In this document: in pieces, positions 51,605 through 59,212 of the stretch
Layout: every line of letters starts with the position of its first letter
Numbering within the stretch: the stretch's first letter is position 1
The notes under the pieces: generated by a model
Seen by the model: the letters and a program-made list of their open reading frames with translations, nothing else
What the model was told of the DNA's origin: nothing
Databases searched by the model: none
DNA from: Flavobacteriales bacterium
GTDB taxonomy: Bacteria; Bacteroidota; Bacteroidia; Flavobacteriales_F; PHOS-HE28
Length of the DNA stretch: 64,000 nt
Assembly (NCBI GenBank): GCA_016721005.1
Contig: JADKJM010000008.1
Coordinates: forward strand, 124,001 to 188,000
Reading direction: 5' to 3'
Position numbers and translations under genes: made by a program

Positions 51605-52050
51605 CAGCGTTCGCGGTCGATGTCGCGTTGCACGTCCTTCTCCTTCAAACTCTCGCGCTTGTCGTAGGTCTTCTTGCCCTTCGCCAGGGCGATCTCCAAT
51701 TTGGCGAAACCATTCGATGCGATGAAGAGGCGCGTCGGGACGATGGTCATGCCCACATCGCGGATCTTCTTCTTCAGCTTCTCCAATTCCTTGCTGTGCA
51801 AGAGCAATTTCCGATCGCGTTTCGGGTCATGCACGAAGTGCGGGTTCGAACCGTATGGATTGATCTGCATGTTGCGCACCACGAGGTCATTGCCCAGGAA
51901 GGTGCAGAAGGCATCGCCCATGGTGGCGCCGCCCGCGCGAATGCTCTTGATCTCGGAGCCCATGAGCACCATGCCGCACACGTAGGTATCGAGCAAATGA
52001 TACTCGAAGCCCGCGCGCTTGTTCTTTACGTCGATGGTCGTGGAAGCCAC
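51604..52050 (-). CDS. smpB: SsrA-binding protein SmpB
   Basis: 148 aa. KNKRAGFEYHLLDTYVCGMVLMGSEIKSIR is the family N-terminal signature; ATMGDAFC, NPYGSNPHFVHDPKRDRKLLLH and the C-terminal ALAKGKKTYDKRESLKEKDVQRDIDR complete it. SmpB binds tmRNA and lets it enter stalled ribosomes for trans-translation. The start is GTG at 52050, preceded after 4 nt by CATCTTCG (52055-52062). No tmRNA (ssrA) is visible in this window. Confidence 0.96.
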   Translation of the reverse strand: MASTTIDVKNKRAGFEYHLLDTYVCGMVLMGSEIKSIRAGGATMGDAFCTFLGNDLVVRNMQINPYGSNPHFVHDPKRDRKLLLHSKELEKLKKKIRDVGMTIVPTRLFIASNGFAKLEIALAKGKKTYDKRESLKEKDVQRDIDRER

Positions 52051-52054
52051 GGCG

Positions 52055-52062
52055 CGAAGATG
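52055..52062 (-). promoter_or_regulatory. Putative -7 box of smpB
   Basis: Minus-strand CATCTTCG-CGCC-GTG: a near-consensus box four bases from the start codon, so the message would be almost leaderless. Confidence 0.3.
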
Positions 52063-52101
52063 GGACAGGGAGGCTACACGCGGGACGTGGGATGGTTCCG
52101 C

Positions 52102-53970
52102 TCACCGCACGATCAACACGGGTACTGTCACTCTGTGACGAACCGCATCCACCGTAGCACCGAGCAGGATATCCTTTAGTCCTCGATGCCCGTGACCACC
52201 CATGACGAGCAGGTCGCACGCGCTGGCGTTCACGATCTCGGAGATCACGCGAACGGAATGGCCTTGCCCGGTATGTGCAGTGGCGCGATACCCCAGTTCG
52301 ATCATCCGGTCCACGTAGCGTTGCAGGTTCGCTGCGTCCTTCACCGTTTCATGGTCCATGCTCAGCGGGCCGGCATACCGTGCAGCTGCGGATTCGGTCA
52401 CGTGGATCAGGATGTACTCCGCTTCGGTGCCGCCCTGCGCCACGGCCGCGTCGATGCTGCGTTGGTCGATCGCACTGAAATCCACTGCGATGCTGATGCG
52501 CTTGTAGCGTGTGCCGGTCGGTGGGCGTAGTTCCGGGACGACGTCGTGCAAGTGGCCCTCGGCCATGCGATCCGGATGGATGAAGGGTTTGAAGGTGACG
52601 TACAGCAAGAGTGCGAATGCCGCGGCGACCACCAGCATCACGAGGCCTTGCAACAGGGTGATCCCGCCATCCGGACCGATCCAGCCGACGATCTCGTCCA
52701 CCACCAAACGCGCGTTGAGGACCACGATGATCGACGCCGTGATCCACGCCAGCACCTTCAACCAGGGCTTGATCACGTATTCGCCCATGCGTTGCTTGTC
52801 CGAGCAGAAGTGGATCAAGGGGATCACGGCGAAGCCCAACTGCAGGCTCAGCACCACTTGGCTGAAGACGAGTAATTCACCGAGTGAATCCTCGCCGTAC
52901 CAGACGATGCAGGCCACCGCCGGCACGATCGCGATCACCCGCGTGAGCAAACGGCGTAGCCATGGACGGATGCGCAGATCGAGGTAGCCCTCCATGACGA
53001 TCTGGCCCGCTAGCGTACCGGTGATCGTGCTGCTCTGCCCGCTGCCGATGAGCGCCACCGCGAAGAGCATGGGAGCGAGGCCCCCGAAGAGATCGCGAAG
53101 CAGTTCATGCGCCTGACCGATCTCCGCGACATCGAAGTGGCCCGTGCGATGGAAGGCCGCAGCGGCCAGGATCAGGATCGCCGCATTCACCAGGAAGGCG
53201 ATGTTCAGCGCGACCGTGGTGTCGATGAAGTTGAAGCGCAGTGCTTCCCGGATCCCCTTGCGGTCACGCCCGTGCTTGCGCGTTTGCACAAGCGAGGAAT
53301 GCAGGTAGAGGTTGTGCGGCATCACCGTGGCACCGATGATCCCGATGGCGATGTAGAGCGCCTTGCCTTCCAGCGCTGAAGGCTTGAAGCCCTGAAGCAG
53401 CGGGGAGAGTTCCGGTTGCACAATGAACATCTCCGCGAGAAAGGAGAGTCCGATCATCGCCACCAAGCTGATGATGAAGACCTCCAGTACGCGCATGCCG
53501 CGATTCATCAGGAACAGAATGATCAACGCATCGGCCGCAGTGATGAGCACGCCGGTGAGCAGCGGCACACCGAAGAGCAGGTTCAACCCGATGGCCATGC
53601 CGATCACTTCCGCGAGATCGCACGCAGCGATGGCGATCTCGGCAAGGACGTAAAGCGGAAGGTTCACCCACGGCGGATAGGTGTGGCGGCTGGCCTGTGC
53701 GAGATCCAATCCGCGCACGATGCCCAAGCGCGCGCTGAGGCTTTGGAGGAGCAAGGCCATGAGGTTGCTCATCAGCAACACCCACAGGAGTTTGTACCCG
53801 AATGCACTTCCCCCGGCGATATCCGTGGCCCAGTTGCCGGGATCCATGTAGCCCACGCTCACCAGGTAGGCCGGACCGATGAAGGCGAGCAGGCGGCGCC
53901 AACCCTTCGCCACGGGAACGGCGACCGTTCCGTGTACCTCACTCAGCGAACGATGGTCGGTGCTGCTCAT
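52102..53970 (-). CDS. mntH: Nramp divalent-metal transporter fused to a UspA domain
   Basis: 622 aa. Residues ~25-460 are the Nramp transporter: the TM1 metal site DPGNW (43-47), TM6 VMPHNLYLHSS, and the IGSGQSSTITGTLAGQIVMEGYL loop. Residues ~480-622 are a universal stress protein domain starting ISIAVDFSAIDQRS and ending with the nucleotide-binding loop MGGHGHRGLKDILLGATVD. The transporter imports Mn2+ or Fe2+ with protons; the UspA domain may gate it by ATP. The start overlaps the stop of the upstream MntR-type regulator gene by 4 bp. The fusion is known in Bacteroidota. Confidence 0.93.
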   Translation of the reverse strand: MSSTDHRSLSEVHGTVAVPVAKGWRRLLAFIGPAYLVSVGYMDPGNWATDIAGGSAFGYKLLWVLLMSNLMALLLQSLSARLGIVRGLDLAQASRHTYPPWVNLPLYVLAEIAIAACDLAEVIGMAIGLNLLFGVPLLTGVLITAADALIILFLMNRGMRVLEVFIISLVAMIGLSFLAEMFIVQPELSPLLQGFKPSALEGKALYIAIGIIGATVMPHNLYLHSSLVQTRKHGRDRKGIREALRFNFIDTTVALNIAFLVNAAILILAAAAFHRTGHFDVAEIGQAHELLRDLFGGLAPMLFAVALIGSGQSSTITGTLAGQIVMEGYLDLRIRPWLRRLLTRVIAIVPAVACIVWYGEDSLGELLVFSQVVLSLQLGFAVIPLIHFCSDKQRMGEYVIKPWLKVLAWITASIIVVLNARLVVDEIVGWIGPDGGITLLQGLVMLVVAAAFALLLYVTFKPFIHPDRMAEGHLHDVVPELRPPTGTRYKRISIAVDFSAIDQRSIDAAVAQGGTEAEYILIHVTESAAARYAGPLSMDHETVKDAANLQRYVDRMIELGYRATAHTGQGHSVRVISEIVNASACDLLVMGGHGHRGLKDILLGATVDAVRHRVTVPVLIVR

Positions 53971-54629
53971 GGCTTTCCCTTCTCCACTTGCAGGTGATGA
54001 CTCACATCCTTGCTCAAACTGAAGGCGGATCCGCTCTTCGGCTTCACGTCCATGCTGCCGTCGAAGGCATGCACTTCCTGCACCATGAGCGAGGTGCCGA
54101 TCCGCAGTCCCTTGGAATCGAGCAATCGTAGCAGACCGTCCGTGGTCTCGCTCACTGCGGCGATGCGCACGTGATCACCCGCAGCGCAGGAATCGAGTCG
54201 TCGGGTCTTGCGTTCGCGGATCACCCCCTTCTTGTCCGGGATCGGATCACCGTGCGGATCGAAGTGCGGCTTGCCGAGGTAGGCATCCAACTTGTCGATG
54301 AGCTTTTCACTCTTCACGTGTTCCATCTGCTCGGCCACCTCGTGTACTTCATCCCAGCCGAAGCCGAGCCGCTCCACCAGGAAGGTCTCCCACAAGCGAT
54401 GACGGCGCACCAACTGCAACGCAAAGCCCCGTCCCTTGGCCGTGAGCTTCGCACCGTAATAAGGCTCGTGCTTGAGGAAGCCTTTCTCCGCGAGCTTCTT
54501 CAACATCACCGTCACACTACTGGCCTTGTTCTGGAGGCGTTCCGCGATGTCCTTCGTGAACGCGCTATCGCCTTCCTGAAGAAGGGTGTACACGGCCTTG
54601 ATATGATCCTCCTCGCTGCGGGTCGGCAT
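53967..54629 (-). CDS. mntR: DtxR/MntR-family metal-dependent repressor
   Basis: 220 aa. N-terminal winged helix (MPTRSEEDHIKAVYTLL, DIAERLQNKASSVTVMLKKLAEKGFLKHEPYYG), dimerisation/metal domain with HRLWETFLVERLGFGWDEVHEVAEQMEH and HFDPHGDPIP, and a C-terminal FeoA-like SH3 domain (VSETTDGLLRLLDSKGLRIGTSL). It represses metal uptake when Mn2+ or Fe2+ binds. The Nramp gene overlaps its stop by 4 bp, so it autoregulates the pair. A dyad at 54658-54673 upstream is a good operator candidate. Confidence 0.93.
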   Translation of the reverse strand: MPTRSEEDHIKAVYTLLQEGDSAFTKDIAERLQNKASSVTVMLKKLAEKGFLKHEPYYGAKLTAKGRGFALQLVRRHRLWETFLVERLGFGWDEVHEVAEQMEHVKSEKLIDKLDAYLGKPHFDPHGDPIPDKKGVIRERKTRRLDSCAAGDHVRIAAVSETTDGLLRLLDSKGLRIGTSLMVQEVHAFDGSMDVKPKSGSAFSLSKDVSHHLQVEKGKP

Positions 54630-54641
54630 GGAACAATGCGA

Positions 54642-54649
54642 CGAAGGTA
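54642..54649 (-). promoter_or_regulatory. Putative -7 box of the mntR-mntH operon
   Basis: Minus-strand TACCTTCG, 12 nt before the mntR start codon; the candidate operator lies 8 bp further upstream, overlapping the spacer region of this promoter. Confidence 0.45.
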
Positions 54650-54657
54650 GAAAATAG

Positions 54658-54673
54658 ATTAGTCTTGTCTAAT
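54658..54673. promoter_or_regulatory. Candidate MntR operator (dyad ATTAG-N6-CTAAT)
   Basis: ATTAGTCTTGTCTAAT is a 5-bp dyad with a 6-bp spacer. DtxR-family operators often have TTAG-N-CTAA outer arms. It is placed so that a bound repressor would block the -7/-33 region of the mntR-mntH promoter. Confidence 0.55.
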
Positions 54674-54762
54674 AATGAGGTCACGCCTGTCCCGGATCGC
54701 TGTTCCTCCACGCAAGAGCGCATGAAAGAGGAAAGGATCGGCCCCACCCACGGGACCGGGGC

Positions 54763-54770
54763 TACCTTCA
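54763..54770 (+). promoter_or_regulatory. Putative -7 box of the small membrane protein gene
   Basis: TACCTTCA followed by CCCC and ATG 54775: the same box-N4-ATG layout as at 59201 and 52055. Confidence 0.35.
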
Positions 54771-54774
54771 CCCC

Positions 54775-54936
54775 ATGTTCCTGAAGCGCGTGCTGCACTA
54801 CCTCAACCCGATGACGCTCTTCGGGCGCAGCAACCCGGATTCGAGTTTGCGCTTCATGCACGGCGTGAACCGCATCAGTTTCTTCGGGTTCCTGTTCTGC
54901 GTGGTGGTGATGGTGGTGCGTGCGTGTGGGCGGTAG
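54775..54936 (+). CDS. Small membrane protein (53 aa), DUF6728-like
   Basis: MFLKRVLHYLNPMTLFGRSN, then FMHGVNRISFFGFLFCVVVMVV and a short basic tail. The layout (basic amphipathic N-terminus, 'MHxxNRIS', single C-terminal helix) matches a short conserved Bacteroidota membrane protein family that I believe is DUF6728. It is encoded on the plus strand between the divergent mntR and convergent aroE genes. Function unknown. Confidence 0.6.
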   Translation: MFLKRVLHYLNPMTLFGRSNPDSSLRFMHGVNRISFFGFLFCVVVMVVRACGR

Positions 54937-55026
54937 CCCGTTCGATCGCACGGCAGGTCCACCCATTCGGACCTTGCGGCATTTCCTGCCGTCGGCTCTG
55001 TTCTTCGCGACTTTGCGCCTTAGCGA

Positions 55027-55764
55027 CTAACCCTCGGAATTCCAGATCGCCCAGCTCGCCTCTGCTTGTGCTTCCAGCATGGCCCTGCCGTTCACCGTGG
55101 TGGCACCGCACGCTTTCCCAGCGGCCAGGAATCGCGTGATCTCCGGGTTGTACACCAGGTCGATGAGGATGTGCTTCGGACCGATGGCCTCGTACGGGAT
55201 CGGGGGGAAGGTGTCCTCCTCCGGATGCATGCCCAGCGGCGTGGTGTTGATGATCAAGGTGCTCACCTGCGCGATGATCGGCTCCAGGAGGTCGTAGGTC
55301 AGGTCGCCGCGCTCACGGCTCCGGCTCACCACACGGAATTTGATCCCCGCCTCGCGCAACACGAACGCCACTGCACGACTTGCACCACCGGACCCGAGCA
55401 CCAACGCGCGCGGTTTGGATCCCTTCAACAGCGGATGGAGCGTGCGCCGGAAGCCTTCCACGTCGGTGTTGAAGCCGATCAACTTGCCGTCCTGCACCTT
55501 GATCGTGTTCACCGCACCGACGCTTGCTGCCAACTTATCCACCGCATCCAGCAAGGGCATCACACTTTGCTTGTAGGGGATGGTCACGTTCAATCCGCGC
55601 AGTCCCGGCGTATCGCGCACGAGGTCGTGCAGGTCCGTCACCGCAGCCAGCGGATACGGATCGTACCGATGACCGATGAGCCGTTCGCGTTTGAACTTCG
55701 CGGTGAAGTACGCTTGACTGAAGGAGTGGGAGAGGGGCTTCCCGATGAGGCCGTAACGTGACAC
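55027..55764 (-). CDS. aroE: Shikimate dehydrogenase
   Basis: 245 aa from GTG 55764 (MSRYGLIGKPLSHSFSQAYF); no ATG is available before the SHSFS substrate motif. Other landmarks: NVTIPYKQSV with the catalytic lysine, GFNTDVEGF (Asp), the NADP-binding glycine loop VLGSGGASRAV, NTTPLGM and C-terminal INGRAMLEAQAEASW-type (VNGRAMLEAQAEASW). Reduces 3-dehydroshikimate in aromatic amino-acid synthesis. It follows the DedA gene by 14 bp as the last gene of a minus-strand operon that begins at the TPR gene (59048). Confidence 0.94.
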   Translation of the reverse strand: MSRYGLIGKPLSHSFSQAYFTAKFKRERLIGHRYDPYPLAAVTDLHDLVRDTPGLRGLNVTIPYKQSVMPLLDAVDKLAASVGAVNTIKVQDGKLIGFNTDVEGFRRTLHPLLKGSKPRALVLGSGGASRAVAFVLREAGIKFRVVSRSRERGDLTYDLLEPIIAQVSTLIINTTPLGMHPEEDTFPPIPYEAIGPKHILIDLVYNPEITRFLAAGKACGATTVNGRAMLEAQAEASWAIWNSEG

Positions 55765-55778
55765 CGGACGATCAACGC

Positions 55779-56447
55779 TCAAGCCTTCGCGGTATTGCCC
55801 CGGTGGCGGATGAACTCCACGATCATCGGCAGGATGCTGATGAAGACGATGCCGAGGATCACGGCCTCGTAATGCTTCTGCACGAAGGGATGCGTACCGA
55901 AGACATAGCCCGCCGTAAGCAGCAGGCCGATCCACAAGGCACCACCCGCAATGTCGAAAGGCAGGAACTTGCGCTTGTAGTCCATGGCGCCGATGCCGGC
56001 CACGAACGGTGTGATGGTGCGCACGATGGGTACGAAGCGCGCGATGATGATCGTCTTCACACCGTACTTCTCGAAGTAGGCGTGCGTCCTGTCGAGGTGT
56101 TTCTGCTGCACGAGGTCACGGCCTCCGATCCGCCACTTCACCACGCGCGGACCGAAGAAGCGGCCCACCCAATAGTTGATGTTATCGCCCAACACCGCAG
56201 CGAGGAACAGCAGTCCGAAGAGCACGAACAGGTCCAAGGAAGCATTCGCTCCAGCAGCCAGCGATCCCGCCACGAACAGCAGCGAATCACCCGGGAGGAA
56301 TGGCATGACCACGAAGCCGGTCTCCACGAAGATGATCACGAATAGCAGCGCGTACACCCAGTTGCCATGCTCGCCGATGAAGGCGGGTAGCGTGATGTTG
56401 AGGTGCGTAATGAAGTACCAGAGCTCCTGAAGCAATTCCATGTTCAC
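55779..56447 (-). CDS. DedA family membrane protein
   Basis: 222 aa with about five membrane segments. Family motifs are VETGFVVMPFLPGDSLLF, GDNINYWVGRFFG, and ARFVPIVRTITPFVAGIGAMDYKRKF with the conserved arginine cluster. DedA proteins are proton-dependent membrane proteins, some of which recycle lipid carriers such as undecaprenyl phosphate by flipping. Starts at ATG 56447 or 56441. It is 7 bp after the rhodanese gene. Confidence 0.92.
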   Translation of the reverse strand: MNMELLQELWYFITHLNITLPAFIGEHGNWVYALLFVIIFVETGFVVMPFLPGDSLLFVAGSLAAGANASLDLFVLFGLLFLAAVLGDNINYWVGRFFGPRVVKWRIGGRDLVQQKHLDRTHAYFEKYGVKTIIIARFVPIVRTITPFVAGIGAMDYKRKFLPFDIAGGALWIGLLLTAGYVFGTHPFVQKHYEAVILGIVFISILPMIVEFIRHRGNTAKA

Positions 56448-56454
56448 GTATTGA

Positions 56455-56772
56455 TCATTCGCAGTGTATGGCGTGGTCCACTTCCGCGGCGTAGGCTTCG
56501 ATGCCGCCGCGCAGGTTCATCAACCCACTGAATCCATAGCGGGACTCCAACGCATGCACCACGGCTGCCGAGCGGTTCCCGCTCCGGCAATGGAAGATCA
56601 CCGGCACATCGGTCCGGATCTCTTTCATGCGGTCCACGATGTCGCCCATAGGGATCAGCGTGCCACCAAGTGAACACGCTTCGGACTCGTACGCCTCACG
56701 CACGTCGATCAGTTGGTGCGGTGCACTGCTTTCGCGGAGGCGTGCTAATTCCTGTGGGGTGATGTCCTTCAT
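56455..56772 (-). CDS. Rhodanese-like single-domain protein
   Basis: 105 aa. ELARLRESSAPHQLIDVREAYE opens the domain, and the active-site loop VIFHCRSGNRSAAVV carries the sulfur-accepting cysteine; NLRGGIEAYAAEVD closes it. Single-domain rhodaneses of this type (GlpE-like) transfer sulfane sulfur to thiols or cyanide. Position between the ComA-like sulfonate gene and DedA is suggestive of sulfur metabolism but not proof. Confidence 0.92.
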   Translation of the reverse strand: MKDITPQELARLRESSAPHQLIDVREAYESEACSLGGTLIPMGDIVDRMKEIRTDVPVIFHCRSGNRSAAVVHALESRYGFSGLMNLRGGIEAYAAEVDHAIHCE

Positions 56773-56841
56773 CGGTCGGGCTCAAGGGGCAGGGGCAGTA
56801 GCAGGGGCAATTGCCTCCTGCACCTGCGCCTGCTCCTGAAT

Positions 56842-57642
56842 TCAAGAGTCACTCTTCACCTGTCTCAATTTCTCCGCCATCTCCTCCGGGAGGTATTGGA
56901 AGAAGGTGTCGCCGCGAAGACCGAGGCGCAAGGTCTCCAACGGGATCACATCATCCTGCCCGATGTTGCCGAGGTTCACGTTCGCACCGAGTTGTTTCAG
57001 GAACCAGATCTGCTGTGATTTCTGGGGCGCTTCCCACAGGATATCCTGTGCGGCCACCTTCGCCAGGATGCGGTTCACCAAGGTGGTGTGCGCGTGACCA
57101 CTGGGACGGTAGATGCCCACCGTGCCGCTCTCGCGCGCTTCGGCGATCACCTTCCAGCTTCCCGCGTCGAGTTCCATGCGCATCATGCTCACCCACCTGG
57201 CCGGGCTGATGAGGATGCCGGTCTCCTTGCTGCCCACTTCGCTCAACACCGTGATGGTCTTCGCCAGTTCGGTGATGTACTTGCACTTCTCCTTGTTGGG
57301 CAGGTTGATGGATCCATCGGAGACCTCCGCCATGTCCAAGCCCAATTGGTCCAGCAACTTGCGGTAATCCTTGAATTGCCCACGCGCCACGAAGGCCTCG
57401 AAGAGCGTTCCACCGAGGTACACCCGGATATCCGCCTTCTGGTAGAGCTTGATCTTCTCCTTGAGCTTCGGTGTGACGAACGAAGTGCCGAATCCGAGTT
57501 TGAGCAGATCCACCAATGGGCCACTGGCATCGATCAGGTCCTCGGCCTGGCGCATGCTAAGGCCCTTGTCCATCACCATGGTCAGGCCTTCCTCGCGCGG
57601 CTTCTTGGTCCGCTCGGGAATGTGCGACAGCTTGTAGTTCAT
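56842..57642 (-). CDS. Phosphosulfolactate synthase (ComA family) protein
   Basis: 266 aa from ATG 57642, overlapping the upstream TPR stop by 4 bp. The TIM-barrel family signature is seen in KPREEGLTMVMDKGLSMRQAEDLID, DLLKLGFGTSFVTPKLKEKI, YLGGTLFEAFVARGQ and LGLDMAEVSDGSINLP. ComA adds sulfite to phosphoenolpyruvate to form phosphosulfolactate, the first step to coenzyme M in methanogens; bacterial homologues make sulfolactate-type compounds. In Bacteroidota a role in sulfonated metabolites is plausible but unproven. Confidence 0.85.
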   Translation of the reverse strand: MNYKLSHIPERTKKPREEGLTMVMDKGLSMRQAEDLIDASGPLVDLLKLGFGTSFVTPKLKEKIKLYQKADIRVYLGGTLFEAFVARGQFKDYRKLLDQLGLDMAEVSDGSINLPNKEKCKYITELAKTITVLSEVGSKETGILISPARWVSMMRMELDAGSWKVIAEARESGTVGIYRPSGHAHTTLVNRILAKVAAQDILWEAPQKSQQIWFLKQLGANVNLGNIGQDDVIPLETLRLGLRGDTFFQYLPEEMAEKLRQVKSDS

Positions 57643-59048
57643 TGCTTGTACAGTTCCAGCAGGTGAATGACCTGTGGCATGCTGGCGGCCTCGGGATAAT
57701 GCTCCAGCCATTGTACGTGTGCGGCGTGGTCGGTCATCAATGCTTCCTCCAGTTCAAGCAGGCCCTGCTGTTCGAGGCCACTGCGCAGGAAATAGCTCGC
57801 CATGCGGTAGCGGAAGCGCGCGTTCAACCGGTGGACCTGTTCGCCCTCACGCAACTTCTTCAATGCCACTTCAGGCCCTTTCAATCCGAACAGGAGTTCG
57901 GCGTGATCCAGCCAGCCGTCGAGGCTCTCCGGTTCAATGGTGTTCAGGCGCGTGTACGCTGCCATGGCATCCTCGTAACGCTCGCAGCGACCGAGTGCGT
58001 TGGCGTAATAGAACCACGCGTCGCCATTCTCCGGCGCCAGTTTCACGGCCATCTCCAGGTCCTTCACCGCAGGGACCAGGTTGCCCTGCAGGTCCTTCAC
58101 CACGCCGCGCCCGATCCACGCATCCACCCAGTTCGGGTCGAGCGCCAAGGCCTGGTCGTAGTGGATCAGCGCCTGCTCGAAGCGTTCCATCTTCTCGTAG
58201 CACTCACCGATGTAGGAAAAGGTGATCGCCTGCGGACCGTCATTCGTCACGGTCTCCTGGTAGCAATCGATCGCCTCCTGGTACTTGCCCTGCATCAGCA
58301 GGTTCCGCGCCTTGCTGAAGTAGGCCGAACTGAACTTCTCCGCGATCACGATGCAGAGATCCAACGCCTCGTTGCTATCGTCCAGCTTGTCGATCCGCGC
58401 CAAGGCATTGCCCAGGTTGTACCACGCCACGAAGCTGTACGGATGCTCGTTGGTGAACTCCTTGAAGAAGCTGATGGAGGCCTGGTGCGATCCGGCCAGA
58501 TCATAGCAATAGGCCAGTTCATAGAGCACCGCTTCGTTCTCCGGGTTGATCTCCAGCGCTTGCCGTAAATGTTCGATGGCCTGCTCGTAGGCTTCGAGGT
58601 TCTCGTACTCGAAGGCGAGGTCCAACAGGATCTCGTCCTTGGCTTCCTCGGCCAGGTCCAAGGCGCGCTTGTAATGCTCCACCGCGCGGCGGTAGTTGCG
58701 CAGTTGGCTGTAGATCCCCGCCTTGTGCAGGTGTACTTCCTCATTGAAGGGTTCCAACTTCCCGATCGCGTCCAGCACTTCCAGTGCCTTGTTCAGGCGG
58801 CCGAGGTTCATGAGCACGATGGCCTCGCTGAACATGATGTCCAAGGAACCGGGGTGCTGCAACTGTGCCTGCTCCAGCACCTCCTTCGCCTTGCGCGGAT
58901 CGTTCTGTTCCAGGTAGTGATCGATGATCAGTTCGAACTCCTCCACATCGAAGAACGCCTTACCGTTCCGTTGGTGCATCGCCTCGTACCGCTGCACGCA
59001 GCCTTGCTGGTGGTCCCGGTCGGGCATGGGGTGGTATCCGTCGTTCAT
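57639..59048 (-). CDS. Tetratricopeptide repeat protein
   Basis: 469 aa, soluble and acidic, with no signal peptide. About eleven TPR units cover residues ~40-440 (for example LDIMFSEAIVLMNLGRLNKALEVLD, AYEQAIEHLRQALEINPENEAV, FEQALIHYDQALALDPNWVDAW). A scaffold for protein-protein interaction, widely conserved in Bacteroidota, often linked to the ComA-like gene that follows. A consensus -7 box TACTTTTG sits 26 nt upstream (59074-59081). First gene of the operon ending in aroE. Confidence 0.88.
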   Translation of the reverse strand: MNDGYHPMPDRDHQQGCVQRYEAMHQRNGKAFFDVEEFELIIDHYLEQNDPRKAKEVLEQAQLQHPGSLDIMFSEAIVLMNLGRLNKALEVLDAIGKLEPFNEEVHLHKAGIYSQLRNYRRAVEHYKRALDLAEEAKDEILLDLAFEYENLEAYEQAIEHLRQALEINPENEAVLYELAYCYDLAGSHQASISFFKEFTNEHPYSFVAWYNLGNALARIDKLDDSNEALDLCIVIAEKFSSAYFSKARNLLMQGKYQEAIDCYQETVTNDGPQAITFSYIGECYEKMERFEQALIHYDQALALDPNWVDAWIGRGVVKDLQGNLVPAVKDLEMAVKLAPENGDAWFYYANALGRCERYEDAMAAYTRLNTIEPESLDGWLDHAELLFGLKGPEVALKKLREGEQVHRLNARFRYRMASYFLRSGLEQQGLLELEEALMTDHAAHVQWLEHYPEAASMPQVIHLLELYKQ

Positions 59049-59073
59049 GCAGGTGGCCTGAGGCCGTGTTGCA

Positions 59074-59081
59074 CAAAAGTA
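59074..59081 (-). promoter_or_regulatory. Consensus -7 box of the TPR-ComA-rhodanese-DedA-aroE operon
   Basis: Minus-strand TACTTTTG exactly fits TAnnTTTG, 26 nt upstream of the TPR start codon. Confidence 0.55.
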
Positions 59082-59200
59082 GGGGAACGCATCCGGGGGC
59101 GCGGGACGAAGTGATCGCTTATGAACAGCGCGCGGTGAAAGTCACGGTCCGCATGGCCCGGCACACCGGCAGGCCGCGATCCGGGCTGGCGCGATCCGCG

Positions 59201-59208
59201 CATCTTTG
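59201..59208 (+). promoter_or_regulatory. Putative -7 box of the plus-strand GT39-like gene
   Basis: CATCTTTG-GCCC-ATG 59213. One mismatch to the consensus; only four bases to the start codon. Confidence 0.35.
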
Positions 59209-59212
59209 GCCC

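Noticed and set aside
51604..52050. A tmRNA (ssrA) next to smpB
   Set aside because: I saw no tRNA-Ala-like acceptor ends or a tag-coding region nearby.
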